A stretch of DNA of 64,000 nt from CAWEFA01 sp963851385 (GCA_963851385.1 CAWKPE010000003.1:7494-71493), one strand, 5' to 3'. Counted from the first letter of the stretch, positions 36,785-46,965 are shown. The notes: generated from the sequence alone by a model not told the origin. Program-made: numbers and translations.

Positions 36785-38947
36785 ATGAAAAATTTTATTA
36801 CATTTCTGCTCATTGCGTTAGCTATTAATGCTTATTCACAAAAAATTATTTTTCGTTCTAATGGAAGTTATAAATATTTCGTGGGCACCAGCGAGCCTGA
36901 TACAAACTGGTACAAACCTGGTTTTGATGATTCCGGCTGGAAACAGGGAAATTGTAGCATAGGTTATGGAGTTAAACATGATAGTACAGTAATAGATACA
37001 ACAACATCAGTATATCTTAGAATTAAATTCACAGTATCAAATAAAGACGCTATAAAGGCAGCTAATTTTTTTGCTGATTTCGATGATGGGTTTGTAGCTT
37101 ATCTTAATGGAAATGAAATTACCCGTATCAATTTGGGTAAACCAGGTGAATATATTGCTCACGACAGGTTAACTGATCGATCGCATGAAGCATATTTATA
37201 CCGGAATTATTTTGAACCTAATGGATTTTATCTTGACGATTCTTTATTGTCTCACTGCCTGGTAAACGGAGATAATATTTTATCTGTCCAGGTGCACAAC
37301 GATAGCGTAAAAGGTTCTGATTTATTTTTTAACAGCATTTTGTTTGATTTGACAAATGAGATATATAGTTTTTGGACTAATTATAGTTACGGGTCAAATT
37401 TCATTTATTACAATTATTATTACAGGCAATATCCGCTCGATTCTACCAAACTCCCCATTGTAGTTATCAATACAGATGAATTTGGCCTGCCCGTTGCACA
37501 TACAAGATATGTAGCGCACATGGGAATCATTAATAATGGCCCGGGAAAATTAAACAGACCTACAGACACATGCACAGATTACAATGGAAGAATAACAATT
37601 GAGATAAAAGGTAACCTTTCTAAAGATATGCCTAAAAAATCTTTCAGAATTGAGACACAGGATTCTACAGGAGAACAAATTAATGTTCCTCTGCTTGGTA
37701 TGCCAAAAGATAATGACTGGGTCATATATGGACCAGTTTTTGACAAAACATTAATTAGAAATGAATTGGCTTTCACTATTGGCAGAAAACTCGGATATTA
37801 TGAACCCAGGACAAGATACTGTGAACTTATCATTAACGGTGAATTTCAGGGTTTATATGTATTTATGGAAAAAATAAAAAGAGGTGTAAACAGGGTTAAT
37901 ATAACGAAGATGACTCCTGACGATAATTCTGGTGTTGAACTCACAGGTGGTTATATAGTCAATTTGTATTTAATAGAATATCCAAAATCCGATGAAATTA
38001 CAGCTGCACAAACTAATTATATTAACAATTACATAAATAATTATTATGCCTTACTAGATAGTGCCAAATTCCTTGATCCAAATGTTGGTTATAAAAAATA
38101 CATTGATGATCAAACTTTGCTCGACTACGTAATAGCCAATGAACTTTTAAAAAATTGCGATTCATATTCTGGCAGTACATATTTTTATAAAGACAGGGAC
38201 GATAAAGATGGTAGAATCAAATATGGTCCTTTATGGGACAACGATCTGGCTTTTGGTGATGCTCCGGATGAATGGCAGCAAGCCGCTACATACAAAGGTT
38301 GGCAATTTAATGTTACTGGATACTTGAGAATAACCAAGATACTAAGAGACACAACTTTTGTGAACCGTTTTATAAATAAATGGCATGACCTGAGAACAAA
38401 TGGTTTCCTACGTGATGATTCTCTTTCAAATTTAATAGATACATTAGCAGGAAATATTAAAGATGACCAGGACTTAAACTATCAAGTATGGCCATTAATT
38501 GATAAAGATTTTTATTATATGTGGAATTTTAAAAATGTTTGCATTTCAACAACTTATTCAGGTGCTATGGATAACTTGCATAATTGGATTGCTCAACGGC
38601 TTACATGGATAGATGACAATATCGGTAGTATTTATTACCCGAATAATGCAAAAATAATTTCTGCAGGCGAAACCGGTTCCAATGACAAATTTGACATTTC
38701 CCCAAATCCTTTCAGCAATTATTTAAATATTGAGTACAATATTGTAAACCCGGGAATATATTCCTTGCAATTATGCGATTTAAATGGCAGAATTATATAT
38801 ATGGTTCAAAATCTCAATTTGCATGAAGGACAAGACAGATATAAACTTGAGAACAAAAATTTGACAGGTCTCCCTAAAGGAATCTATATTTTAAATATTT
38901 TAAGAAATAATAATATCATTCAAAAAGAAAAGATAGTCAAAATCTGA
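36785..38947 (+). CDS. CotH-family protein with T9SS sorting tail
   Basis: This 720-residue secreted protein has a signal peptide (ALAINAYSQ). An N-terminal galactose-binding-like domain (residues 25-185, WYKPGFDDSGWKQG, ADFDDGFVAYLNG) precedes a CotH kinase-like domain (about 255-640). CotH marks are KGNLSKDMPKKSFRIE, GMPKDNDWVIYGP, GEFQGLYVFMEKIKR and GPLWDNDLAFGD. A T9SS type A sorting domain (about 650-720, ISPNPFSNYLNIEY) ends it. CotH proteins act as protein kinases on spore coat in Bacillus; the role of surface copies in Bacteroidota is not known. It is single in its context. Confidence 0.88.
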   Translation: MKNFITFLLIALAINAYSQKIIFRSNGSYKYFVGTSEPDTNWYKPGFDDSGWKQGNCSIGYGVKHDSTVIDTTTSVYLRIKFTVSNKDAIKAANFFADFDDGFVAYLNGNEITRINLGKPGEYIAHDRLTDRSHEAYLYRNYFEPNGFYLDDSLLSHCLVNGDNILSVQVHNDSVKGSDLFFNSILFDLTNEIYSFWTNYSYGSNFIYYNYYYRQYPLDSTKLPIVVINTDEFGLPVAHTRYVAHMGIINNGPGKLNRPTDTCTDYNGRITIEIKGNLSKDMPKKSFRIETQDSTGEQINVPLLGMPKDNDWVIYGPVFDKTLIRNELAFTIGRKLGYYEPRTRYCELIINGEFQGLYVFMEKIKRGVNRVNITKMTPDDNSGVELTGGYIVNLYLIEYPKSDEITAAQTNYINNYINNYYALLDSAKFLDPNVGYKKYIDDQTLLDYVIANELLKNCDSYSGSTYFYKDRDDKDGRIKYGPLWDNDLAFGDAPDEWQQAATYKGWQFNVTGYLRITKILRDTTFVNRFINKWHDLRTNGFLRDDSLSNLIDTLAGNIKDDQDLNYQVWPLIDKDFYYMWNFKNVCISTTYSGAMDNLHNWIAQRLTWIDDNIGSIYYPNNAKIISAGETGSNDKFDISPNPFSNYLNIEYNIVNPGIYSLQLCDLNGRIIYMVQNLNLHEGQDRYKLENKNLTGLPKGIYILNILRNNNIIQKEKIVKI

Positions 38948-39048
38948 TTTTTAGAATAGTCGGTCGGCATATAGTGCATTATAATGTTAGATTTAAAATG
39001 CACAGAAGTACATTTTGACAAATGTTAAAATCTCACTGAAAGCTTTGT

Positions 39049-39741
39049 CTAATAAGAAACTATGTTGATAGGAATTGTATATTCTATTCTTCTGCGAAGC
39101 CCTTTATATATAAAGGGCTTCCATCGTGGAGAACTTAGTATTACCCGTTTGGCTTCATTGTCTAAAATGGGGCTTAAACCTTTAATTACTTTTGCACTAT
39201 CTACAATTCCTCTTTCATTGATATAAAATTTAAGAATAATACAACCATTAAGTTTATTGTTTATAAGAAGATTTCTATTAAAGTTTTCATTAACCCATTT
39301 AGAAAAAGCTTGTCCTTTGACTATTGAAAAGATTGCTTTATTTTCTTCTATTTCATCCTCTAATTCTTGCGCTTTTTTCTTTTTTTCAGCTTCTATCAGA
39401 GAATCTTTTTGATTTGGATTGTTTAGGGTTGAGTCTTTTACCAGTTCAGTTTTATCTTCAGGTTTCTCAATAATCAAAGGCTTTACAGGTTTAGCCTGAG
39501 GTTTTAGTTCATTTTTTTTAATTTCTTCAATAGGCATTAATTCAACAGCAACAATATTTGTTCTAATTACAAAGTCTTCTTTATATTGTTCTTTTAAATT
39601 TAGAACAAATGGAACTAAAACAAATAACAATGTACAAATAACACTTATTAAAAGAGAAAATGCAAGCGTTTTATTATATAGCTTCCTTAATTTATAAGCT
39701 CCATATTCCTTATTCCTGTTTTTAAACAGCAGGTCATCCAT
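39049..39741 (-). CDS. TonB-family energy transducer
   Basis: This 230-residue protein has a short cytoplasmic start (KNRNKEYGAYKLRKLYN, usual in Bacteroidota TonB), one membrane helix (about residues 28-50), a Pro/Lys/Glu-rich periplasmic linker and a C-terminal TonB domain (LNGCIILKFYINERGIVDSA, SPRWKPFIYKG). It passes proton-motive energy to TonB-dependent outer-membrane transporters such as the SusC homologue here. No exbBD genes are adjacent. It is convergent with the CotH-like gene. Confidence 0.9.
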   Translation of the reverse strand: MDDLLFKNRNKEYGAYKLRKLYNKTLAFSLLISVICTLLFVLVPFVLNLKEQYKEDFVIRTNIVAVELMPIEEIKKNELKPQAKPVKPLIIEKPEDKTELVKDSTLNNPNQKDSLIEAEKKKKAQELEDEIEENKAIFSIVKGQAFSKWVNENFNRNLLINNKLNGCIILKFYINERGIVDSAKVIKGLSPILDNEAKRVILSSPRWKPFIYKGLRRRIEYTIPINIVSY

Positions 39742-40018
39742 TTCTATTATCCAATTCTAATTCTTATAATTTTATATGTACTATGAAAGTATTTCAACTC
39801 CAGCAAAATTACAAATTGGTTCATTGTAAAGATTTTCAAATATTGAAACCGGCTAAAGATAATTAATTATTGTATAAACGAGTTAATATTGATTCTATGA
39901 CATAATTTGAATTACAGATTTAGTAACTTAATTTTACCGTTAATAAACTTTGATTTTGCAAAATATTAGCGATTTATTATCTTCACAAATTGTTATTTCA
40001 ATTATAAAAACTTTAGCC

Positions 40019-40471
40019 ATGAGCTTGTTTGACAAAGTAAATGAGGACATAAAAACTACAATGCTTGCAAGAGAAAAAGAAAAGCTTGAAGCATTAAGAG
40101 CTATTAAGGCAGCTTTTCTTCTTGCAAAAACTGAAAAAGGAGCTCCATCAGAATTAACCTCAGAGATGGAGATAAAAATAATCCAAAAACTTATAAAACA
40201 GAGAAAAGAATCTGCTGAAATTTATATTTCTCAAAATCGCAAAGACTTGCATGACAAAGAGCTTTTTGAAGCTTCAGTAATTGAACAATATTTACCTAAA
40301 CAATTAGATGTTGATGAACTTGCAAAAATATTGAAAGCAATTATAGAAAAGGTCGGAGCTAAGTTGCCTTCAGACATGGGAAAAGTTATGGGTGTAGCAA
40401 GTAAGGAACTAGCTGGAAAAGCTGATGGAAAACTAATTGCCGAAACTGTAAAAAAACTGCTTGCAGGGTAA
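40019..40471 (+). CDS. GatB/YqeY domain protein
   Basis: This 150-residue helical protein has the YqeY pattern: MSLFDKVNEDIKTTMLAREK, LEALRAIKAAFLLAKTEKG, KQRKESAEIYISQNRKDL, EQYLPKQL and GKVMGVASKELAGKADGKLI. The family is related to the tail of GatB of the tRNA amidotransferase, and its exact role is not settled. The ATG at 40019 is the family start; the open frame runs 23 codons further 5' to a non-ATG codon with no family similarity. Confidence 0.9.
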   Translation: MSLFDKVNEDIKTTMLAREKEKLEALRAIKAAFLLAKTEKGAPSELTSEMEIKIIQKLIKQRKESAEIYISQNRKDLHDKELFEASVIEQYLPKQLDVDELAKILKAIIEKVGAKLPSDMGKVMGVASKELAGKADGKLIAETVKKLLAG

Positions 40472-40659
40472 AAAAGAGGATGTCTAAAAAGTCCTTTTAT
40501 TTGTCATTCCCGTGTCTCTTCCTGAAAAAAATCTACAGATATTTTTAATAACTATATTTCATCTATAATAGATGCAGGTTTTATGATACGAGGATTATTA
40601 GTTTTTTTCTTTCATCCTGCATCTGCTAATAAAAGTGAGTTTTTAGAGGTTCTCTTTAC
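40468..40659. repeat. Inverted-repeat element between convergent yqeY and PPIase genes
   Basis: The outer arms (40468-40501 and 40628-40659) share GTAAA, TCTAAAAA and CTTTTATT words in inverted order. Inside, GATGCAGG (40571-40578) pairs perfectly with CCTGCATC (40616-40623). The left arm overlaps the yqeY stop. It may work as a two-way terminator or be a MITE-like repeat. Confidence 0.55.
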
Positions 40660-40666
40660 ATATATA

Positions 40667-42766
40667 TTAGAAAAACTTGATTCTATTGTCATTAATTTTT
40701 GCCAATTTCATAAGGATTGAAGTTACACCATTAACTTTAGCTGCATAAATAGAATTTAAGCGCATTTTAACCATCTGCAAATCTGACGGTTCTCTATCGC
40801 TCACATTTGTAACATTTATTACATAAACAGCGTTTTTACCTTTTATTGGTTCTGAAATTTTATTGGGAGATATACTTACAGCAGTTGCTATCAATGCAGG
40901 TTCATATCCAACTTCGGGTATACTGTATGAACCAAAAGTTACATCATTTGCTGATTTAACACTGGAATGAAGTTTATTTGCCAATTCTTCCAAAAGGTTT
41001 GTACCTGTCATGTCCTTCTTTACTTTTTCCATTATTAGGTCTAATTTCTTTTCCCTTTTTACGGCTATTATAATTTGATCTCTTACTTGTTTCAAAGGAA
41101 GATTTCCTTTATCCCTGATTTGTGTTAAATGAGCAATTACAAATTTATCCGGATAGGTTTTAATATCCGACAATTCATCTAGCTCGGATGAGAATGCCCA
41201 ACGTATTATATCACGTGAACCTGTCAACCCGGGAACTATTTTCATTTCGGAATTTATTGTAACCATTTTTGGACTAATGCCTAGTTTCTTTAATCCAAGA
41301 GTGAATTTTTCACCAGTGTTATATGTACCTAAAAAGGCACTTGCTGTTTGGTAAATACCTTGAATAGTATTACTGCTGGGCTCAACTTTTCTAGCCAAAA
41401 TTCCTATCTGAACCTTTTTAACTTCTTTTCCTATATCGGAAATTTCAGTTACAAGAAATCCATTTGAACCTTTAACAACAGAAATATCACCTTTTTTACC
41501 AAAAAAGCATTCATTAAAAATTCCACCCAGGGAATCTTCTTTGACCCAACCCATTTCACCACCTTTAGCAGATGTTGCATTATCTTCAGAGTATTTCAAA
41601 GCAACTGATGCAAAATTGCTTCCCTTTTTCTTTAAAGCATTTTTAAGACTATCTGCGATAAATGCAGCACTTTTCACTGCATCTTCAGTATTGGCTTTTG
41701 GTCTGATTAATATGATGCGAACTTTGACAGAATCAGAAAGATTTTTAATATCGGCCAGTCTGGCAATTTTATATGTGTTATTTTCAAAATAGGGTCCATG
41801 TGAAGTTCCAATTTTTGCTGAAAACAAAAATTTTCTTAAAGTATCAGATAGTTCACTTTCTTTAAAATACTTATCATTAAAAGTGGAATCTGAATTTAAG
41901 CTGACATATTGTTTTATTTCAGTTGAAGCTTCAAACTCAGATTTTCTATCATCAATCCATTTTTTTGCTTGCTGAAAATCAAGTGCCGAAGGTAAAATGT
42001 TATAAGTTATATATTCGATATTACGAGTGGCTTCTTGTTGATCAAATTCATAAACATGCTTTTTATAATAATTTTCAAGATCCGACTCCTTAATAATTAC
42101 CATGGAATCAGAAATTGAATTTAAATTCACTGAAATATAATTAAAATTTACTTTTTTGGTATTATCCTTAATAATAGAAGTTGTTTGTTTTGTCGTGACA
42201 TTAAAGCCATTTCTAACCAAACTGTTGAATTTGTTCATTAACTGCTCTCTTCTAATCAGATTCTCAATGTAAAGCCAAAATGCCTTCTTACCAGGATCTT
42301 TTTCCGTATTAAGGCTTCTTCCAAAATTATAAAATGCATTCCTGTCAAACATTTTAGTTTCAGGATTTAAAAAAAAGTTTCGAATAATCGGATGCGGAGC
42401 AGCCATAACTTCTCTCAATTCCTTATCTGTAACTGTAATGTCTAGTTTATTATATTCCTCACCCATTACAGTTTCGTCTACTAATTGTTGCCAGGCTTGT
42501 TCATTTATTTTTTCAGTTTCTTTCTCATCTGTATTGGGACGCTGAGATTGAAATTTATATACGTCAGTCAGATATTTACTTCTAGCTTCAAAATCTTTAT
42601 AGTTTATTGATTTTCCTGCAATTTGTGCAATTTCTGTTTCTCTGCTGGCAAAAATAGATTTTCCCTGACTGAGAAAATCAGTCAGGATAAAAGCCAATAA
42701 TGAGATACCTATAATTATTGAAACCAGAATTCCTATTCTGCTTCTAATGCTTTCCAGTACTGCCAT
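40667..42766 (-). CDS. SurA/PpiD-type peptidyl-prolyl isomerase
   Basis: This 699-residue protein is anchored by one N-terminal helix (IGILVSIIIGISLLAFILTD). A SurA N-like chaperone region follows, then a PPIC/parvulin domain (about 370-450, NATSAKGGEMGWVKEDSLGG, VSVVKGSNGF-like end) and a C-terminal chaperone part. It folds outer-membrane and secreted proteins in the periplasm, and its size fits Bacteroidota PpiD homologues. It is the last gene of the coaX-lptC operon, 89 bp after the CBS/CorC gene. Confidence 0.9.
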   Translation of the reverse strand: MAVLESIRSRIGILVSIIIGISLLAFILTDFLSQGKSIFASRETEIAQIAGKSINYKDFEARSKYLTDVYKFQSQRPNTDEKETEKINEQAWQQLVDETVMGEEYNKLDITVTDKELREVMAAPHPIIRNFFLNPETKMFDRNAFYNFGRSLNTEKDPGKKAFWLYIENLIRREQLMNKFNSLVRNGFNVTTKQTTSIIKDNTKKVNFNYISVNLNSISDSMVIIKESDLENYYKKHVYEFDQQEATRNIEYITYNILPSALDFQQAKKWIDDRKSEFEASTEIKQYVSLNSDSTFNDKYFKESELSDTLRKFLFSAKIGTSHGPYFENNTYKIARLADIKNLSDSVKVRIILIRPKANTEDAVKSAAFIADSLKNALKKKGSNFASVALKYSEDNATSAKGGEMGWVKEDSLGGIFNECFFGKKGDISVVKGSNGFLVTEISDIGKEVKKVQIGILARKVEPSSNTIQGIYQTASAFLGTYNTGEKFTLGLKKLGISPKMVTINSEMKIVPGLTGSRDIIRWAFSSELDELSDIKTYPDKFVIAHLTQIRDKGNLPLKQVRDQIIIAVKREKKLDLIMEKVKKDMTGTNLLEELANKLHSSVKSANDVTFGSYSIPEVGYEPALIATAVSISPNKISEPIKGKNAVYVINVTNVSDREPSDLQMVKMRLNSIYAAKVNGVTSILMKLAKINDNRIKFF

Positions 42767-42855
42767 TGGATTATATAATTTTTATGTTTTTCAATTTTTT
42801 TAAGGCTACGAATATAATAATTATAATGGTTATAAATTCAAAAGAAAAGCAAATT

Positions 42856-44118
42856 TTATTCCTCAATATGTTTAAGGTATATCAACTCAAGCCGCTTATT
42901 ATTTACCTTAAGAATTTTAAATGTAAATTGTCCTATGTTAAACTGTTCGCCTAAAGCAGGAATACGGCCTAAATAATAAAAAACAAAACCTGCCAGTGTT
43001 TCGTATTCTTCAGAATCATTAATATTGAGATTGTATTTTTTATTAATATAATCGATTTGAAGCTTTCCTGAAAAAATAAATGCATTTTCTGACAATACTT
43101 TTTCTACAATTTCATCAGTATCGTGTTCATCTTCAATTTCTCCAAAAATTTCTTCCATGATATCTTCTGTCGTAACAATTCCTGAAGTGCCACCAAATTC
43201 ATCAACTACAACTGCAAGACTCTTTCTTTCCTGAAGCAAAATGCGTAAAAGTTTATTGGCATTCATAGTTTCAGGAACAATTGGAGCTTTAATTATTTTT
43301 GATTTCAGGTTCAACGGATTTTTAAAAAGATCTTTTGAATTTAAGTACCCTATTATATTATCTATATTACCTGAATAGACAAGTATTTTTGAAAATCCTG
43401 TCTCTATAAATTTTTCACGAAGTTCTTCAATAGTACAGGTATCTTCAACTGCAACGACTTCAGGCCGGGGAACCATACATTCACGAAGTTTAACATTTGA
43501 GAAATCAAGAGCATTCTGGAATATTCTAATTTCGTGTTCTGTATCAAGAATCTGTTGTCCTTTTCGTTTTGTATTTTGAACCAAGTGACTTAAATCTACC
43601 TTACCAAAAACGTACATTGGATTTTGTGATGTAATATCAATTTTTGCAATCCAATGCAAAAATAGATTTGAAAACCACATCACAGCCTGAGTAAGAGGAT
43701 ATAAAATTGTATAAAAAAAGAATACGGGAATACATAAGTAATTCAAAAATAAGTTGGGTGAAAGTCTGAATACTGCTTTAGGTAAAAATTCAGCAGTTAT
43801 CAATATTAATAAAGTGGAAATTAATGTTTGTAAAATGAGCACATAGTACTCATGAATTGTAATTTTGAAAAGAAAAGGTTCAAGTATTTGAGCCATTTTA
43901 ATCCCGTATATTACAAGTACAGCGTTGTTCCCAATTAGTAAAGTCGCTATTAATTGTGCAGGATTATTCGTAAATATGCCAACAATTCTTGAAGAAAATA
44001 AACCCTGCTTTTTATCAAGTTCAATTCTTAACCTGTTGGCACTAATAAAGGCAATTTCCATGCCTGAAAAAAAGGCCGAAAGCAAAAGGCATATAAAAAT
44101 GATTATACCTAAATGCAT
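42856..44118 (-). CDS. CNNM/CBS/CorC transporter-like membrane protein (hemolysin family)
   Basis: This 420-residue protein joins a DUF21/CNNM membrane domain (residues 1-190; IIIFICLLLSAFFSGMEIAF, with the family FSGxE motif) to two CBS domains. The CBS region has REKFIETGFSKILVYSG and SLAVVVDEFGGTSGIVTTED. A CorC_HlyC C-terminal domain (DSEEYETLAGFVFYYLGRIP) completes it. Members move or sense divalent cations; the GldE gliding protein is a relative. The operon with lptC and ppiD rather than gldD argues against calling it gldE. Confidence 0.87.
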   Translation of the reverse strand: MHLGIIIFICLLLSAFFSGMEIAFISANRLRIELDKKQGLFSSRIVGIFTNNPAQLIATLLIGNNAVLVIYGIKMAQILEPFLFKITIHEYYVLILQTLISTLLILITAEFLPKAVFRLSPNLFLNYLCIPVFFFYTILYPLTQAVMWFSNLFLHWIAKIDITSQNPMYVFGKVDLSHLVQNTKRKGQQILDTEHEIRIFQNALDFSNVKLRECMVPRPEVVAVEDTCTIEELREKFIETGFSKILVYSGNIDNIIGYLNSKDLFKNPLNLKSKIIKAPIVPETMNANKLLRILLQERKSLAVVVDEFGGTSGIVTTEDIMEEIFGEIEDEHDTDEIVEKVLSENAFIFSGKLQIDYINKKYNLNINDSEEYETLAGFVFYYLGRIPALGEQFNIGQFTFKILKVNNKRLELIYLKHIEE

Positions 44119-44126
44119 TACTATTT

Positions 44127-44315
44127 TTATTCTTTTGAATTTATATTTCTGCGATTTTTTCTAAGCCAGTAAAATCCAAATGAAAATACAGCAAATAGAA
44201 AGAAGATATAGCTTTTTGATATACCCTGACGATATGTTTGTTGTATCCCTGCAAACAAGCAGAAAATAAAAACAGCAAGCCAAATATACTCAAGGATTCG
44301 TCTGAGTGCTGTCAT
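44127..44315 (-). CDS. Small membrane protein in the lptC operon
   Basis: This 62-residue protein has two hydrophobic helices (YIWLAVFIFCLFAGIQ and SYIFFLFAVFSFGFYWL) joined by a short basic loop, with a charged C-terminus (RKNRRNINSKE). Its start overlaps the lptC end by 26 bp and its stop is 8 bp from the next start, so it is translated within the operon. A small protein at this place is usual in Bacteroidota. Its function is not known. Confidence 0.75.
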   Translation of the reverse strand: MTALRRILEYIWLAVFIFCLFAGIQQTYRQGISKSYIFFLFAVFSFGFYWLRKNRRNINSKE

Positions 44316-44889
44316 TGTCTTTAATATTAACTTTACCTTTTATACCTATTAATTTCCAATATGACAAATCTTCTTTTGAAGTAAAACCACCATCTCCATA
44401 AAATACACCATCGCGATTTATTATCTTGGTAAATTTGCTGGAATATATAATACCTAGATTTTGATCCCAAAATAATTCTTCCGTATAGAGTTGTTCATTT
44501 TTTTCAAGATTTTTTGCAACAACGTCATCTCGTGCTTCCCAAAGTTTTTTGTTTTCGCGATACAATGCATAATTAGCTTGTATAATAGCTACAACCTGCA
44601 TACTTGAATCGTACTTGTACAGAGTAATGCCTTTCGGAAATTCAATATATTGCTTTTCAGGCGTATTGTATTTATTTAAAACTTTTGCAATTACTTTCAA
44701 CCTGACTTTTGCTGAATCGCTATAAAGTATTTCCATATCGCTTGAAGAAACTGCAGGAATATCTTTTACTTTCGTTATGTTTTTAATTACCTCAATATTA
44801 TTTTCACAGGCTGCAAATAAAAAAAATATCGAAATTATAATAAACCATCTCGAAAGAATATTAAAATTATATTTTGATAAAATGCTCAT
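44290..44889 (-). CDS. lptC: LPS export protein LptC
   Basis: About 199 residues from the ATG at 44889. A signal/anchor ends in the lipobox LFAAC (Cys28), and the rest is an OstA/LptC-like beta-jellyroll: YSDSAKVRLKVIAKVLN, YIEFPKGITLYKYDS, ANYALYRENKKLWEARDDVV, LYTEELFWDQNLGIIYSSKF. It carries LPS from the LptBFG pump to LptA. The open frame reaches 44946, but the longer N-terminus would not be a signal peptide. It lies between an OMP gene and a small membrane gene, the usual order in the phylum. Confidence 0.88.
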   Translation of the reverse strand: MSILSKYNFNILSRWFIIISIFFLFAACENNIEVIKNITKVKDIPAVSSSDMEILYSDSAKVRLKVIAKVLNKYNTPEKQYIEFPKGITLYKYDSSMQVVAIIQANYALYRENKKLWEARDDVVAKNLEKNEQLYTEELFWDQNLGIIYSSKFTKIINRDGVFYGDGGFTSKEDLSYWKLIGIKGKVNIKDNDSTQTNP

Positions 44890-45002
44890 TAATGTAAAAA
44901 TTCTTACAGAAAACCAATATTGAATTGGAAGTTCCACTAAATACAAAATTAATAATTATTTGTTGCGCTGAGGTTTTAATATGATTTTCTAATGTTAAAA
45001 AA

Positions 45003-46247
45003 TCATTTACATAAATTAAGGCTAAGTGCAATACGGGTGTAATCTGTTTTTTCAAGGTCATCAGATGTTGTACCGCGCCTGCCGATTTCAACCGAGATAT
45101 TAACCATATTATTATTAAATGGTAAACCAAACCCAAATGTCAATCCGTAATCATTTATCGGTTTACCATTAAGAGAAAGATATGTGTTGCCATAAAAACT
45201 ACCTAAACGGTAATTTATTCTTTTAAAATAATTTCGATACGATCTGCTATCAGGAGTAAATTGTATTCCAAATCTCAACCATTTATCTGCATCAAATGTT
45301 GCTTCCTGATCAGGGAATGATGTTTTGCTCCAATCCTGACTTGAATAATCTATTCCTATCAAAAGTTTATCTTTTAGAATAAGACTGGCTCCTATTCCCA
45401 AACGGGCAGGTATAACAAGATTGGCCGAAGTATTAAAGAAAAAAAGCGTATCTCTTCGATTAGTCAATGGGTAAAAAACTTCAGAATAATTATATTTTAA
45501 ACTGGTTCTTGGTTCAAATGTAATTCCACCAATTACTTTGTCATCGTTTGGTAATTCTTTAATTCCCTGAATTCCAAAATTCCAACGTACACCTTTGACT
45601 GCAAAATTTCTTCTTGCACCTGTATTAACATAAAAATAACCAGGAACAAATTCGTAATAGCCAGTATTGTCATAGTATTCTGTAGTCTCATCAGAATTAA
45701 TTGCATTAAAAATGTACGAAAAATTCAAACCAAAATTTAAATGGTTATTGAGTATCCCGTAAGCACTCCCAAAATAAAACCGGCTTAGTTTGCCGAAACC
45801 TTCATAAGAATTTACAGCCGATCCATTCTGATTTGCTTGCGTTGTCTCATAATCCGCATCACTAAATGGTGCAATACCGGTACTTATAGAAAAAGTTTTC
45901 ATTAATGGAAATGCTATTGCCAAATGATCAAAATATGAATTGACATTGCCGGTTGAACTTTCGGAATTAATAACTGTATTACAATCGCTTAAAAAACCAA
46001 TATCAAATATAAATGATATACTATCCATCGAATTATATGAAGCCGGATTGAAATAATTTATTTGATTCGATTGACGCATACCCATCAATAAACCTCCCAA
46101 AGCCCTGTTCTGAACAAAGCCACTTTGATTAATATCGCCCAGACCGTAATGTGAATAAATTGAATTTGTATTAAGCTGACTAAAAATTGATCCATTAACA
46201 ATAAACGAAAGGACCAAAAGCAAATGACATTTTTTATTTTCTGACAT
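45003..46247 (-). CDS. Outer-membrane beta-barrel protein (FadL/OmpP1-like)
   Basis: This 414-residue protein has a signal peptide (FIVNGSIFSQ) and a plug-like start (NSIYSHYGLGDINQSGFVQN, GGLLMGMRQSNQINYFNPAS) of a kind seen in FadL/PorV-type barrels. Amphipathic strands run to the C-terminal RIALSLNLCK. It shares 14 bp with the coaX 3' end, so the two are coupled. Homologues are found beside coaX and lptC across Bacteroidota. The transported molecule is not known. Confidence 0.8.
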   Translation of the reverse strand: MSENKKCHLLLVLSFIVNGSIFSQLNTNSIYSHYGLGDINQSGFVQNRALGGLLMGMRQSNQINYFNPASYNSMDSISFIFDIGFLSDCNTVINSESSTGNVNSYFDHLAIAFPLMKTFSISTGIAPFSDADYETTQANQNGSAVNSYEGFGKLSRFYFGSAYGILNNHLNFGLNFSYIFNAINSDETTEYYDNTGYYEFVPGYFYVNTGARRNFAVKGVRWNFGIQGIKELPNDDKVIGGITFEPRTSLKYNYSEVFYPLTNRRDTLFFFNTSANLVIPARLGIGASLILKDKLLIGIDYSSQDWSKTSFPDQEATFDADKWLRFGIQFTPDSRSYRNYFKRINYRLGSFYGNTYLSLNGKPINDYGLTFGFGLPFNNNMVNISVEIGRRGTTSDDLEKTDYTRIALSLNLCK

Positions 46248-46965
46248 TGTACTCCAGTATGCTGTTTAAACCTATTAATACTAAATTTTCTTCTACAAAG
46301 ATGCTATTTTTAGTTTTATTGGCAAAAAACTCAGCATCTCCACCTGTTAAAATTGTTTTCAGATTATCATATTCTTTTTTCATCGAAGTAATATATCCTT
46401 CAATCTCATATATGATTCCGTTTTGTACTCCAGATTCAATTGCCTGATTTGTGTTTTTTCCTAAGAAGTTTTTAATATCTTTTCTGCTCAATAAAGGTAA
46501 ATTCTCGGAAAATGTATTTAATGCCTTAAAACGGGTATCCAACCCGGGAGATATATTACCTCCTTTATATATTCCTGACTTATCAATAAAATCAAAAGTT
46601 ATCATAGTGCCAGCATCAATAACTAATACCTCAGAAGCTGGAAATACAATTTGTGCACCGGCTATTGCAGCAATACGATCAGTGCCTTGAGTTGTTTTTG
46701 ATTCATATTGGTTTATAAAAGGCAAAGGTGTATCTCCGGTTAATTCAATAAATACAGGTAATATATATTGAAGATAATCTGTGAGGGATTCATTAGTTTT
46801 TCCAACAGAGGAAAGAATGCAATTCTCTATTTCTTTATATAATTGCGTTAATGCTTCTATATCGCCGGGATTAAGATCATCGAAAATTTTCAGTTCAACA
46901 ATTTTCCCCTTGTCAAATATTGCAACTTTCGTGCGAGTATTTCCTATGTCAATTACTAAGTTCAA
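46234..46965 (-). CDS. coaX: Type III pantothenate kinase
   Basis: This 243-residue enzyme phosphorylates pantothenate, the first step of coenzyme A synthesis. It has the ASKHA fold marks DIGNTRTKVAIFD (residues 6-18), TQGTDRIAAIAGA, VIDAGTMITFDFID and GGNISPGLDTR, plus LTGGDAEFFANK. It is the first gene of the minus-strand envelope operon (coaX, OMP, lptC, small protein, CBS/CorC, PPIase). The word repeats at 46966-47062 start right at its ATG, so its promoter must lie within or beyond them. Confidence 0.95.
   Translation of the reverse strand: MNLVIDIGNTRTKVAIFDKGKIVELKIFDDLNPGDIEALTQLYKEIENCILSSVGKTNESLTDYLQYILPVFIELTGDTPLPFINQYESKTTQGTDRIAAIAGAQIVFPASEVLVIDAGTMITFDFIDKSGIYKGGNISPGLDTRFKALNTFSENLPLLSRKDIKNFLGKNTNQAIESGVQNGIIYEIEGYITSMKKEYDNLKTILTGGDAEFFANKTKNSIFVEENLVLIGLNSILEYNVRK

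Noticed and set aside
42856..44118. Assignment as gldE
   Set aside because: The domain layout fits GldE, but the neighbours (lptC, PPIase) are those of the general CNNM/CorC protein, and no other gld gene is near.
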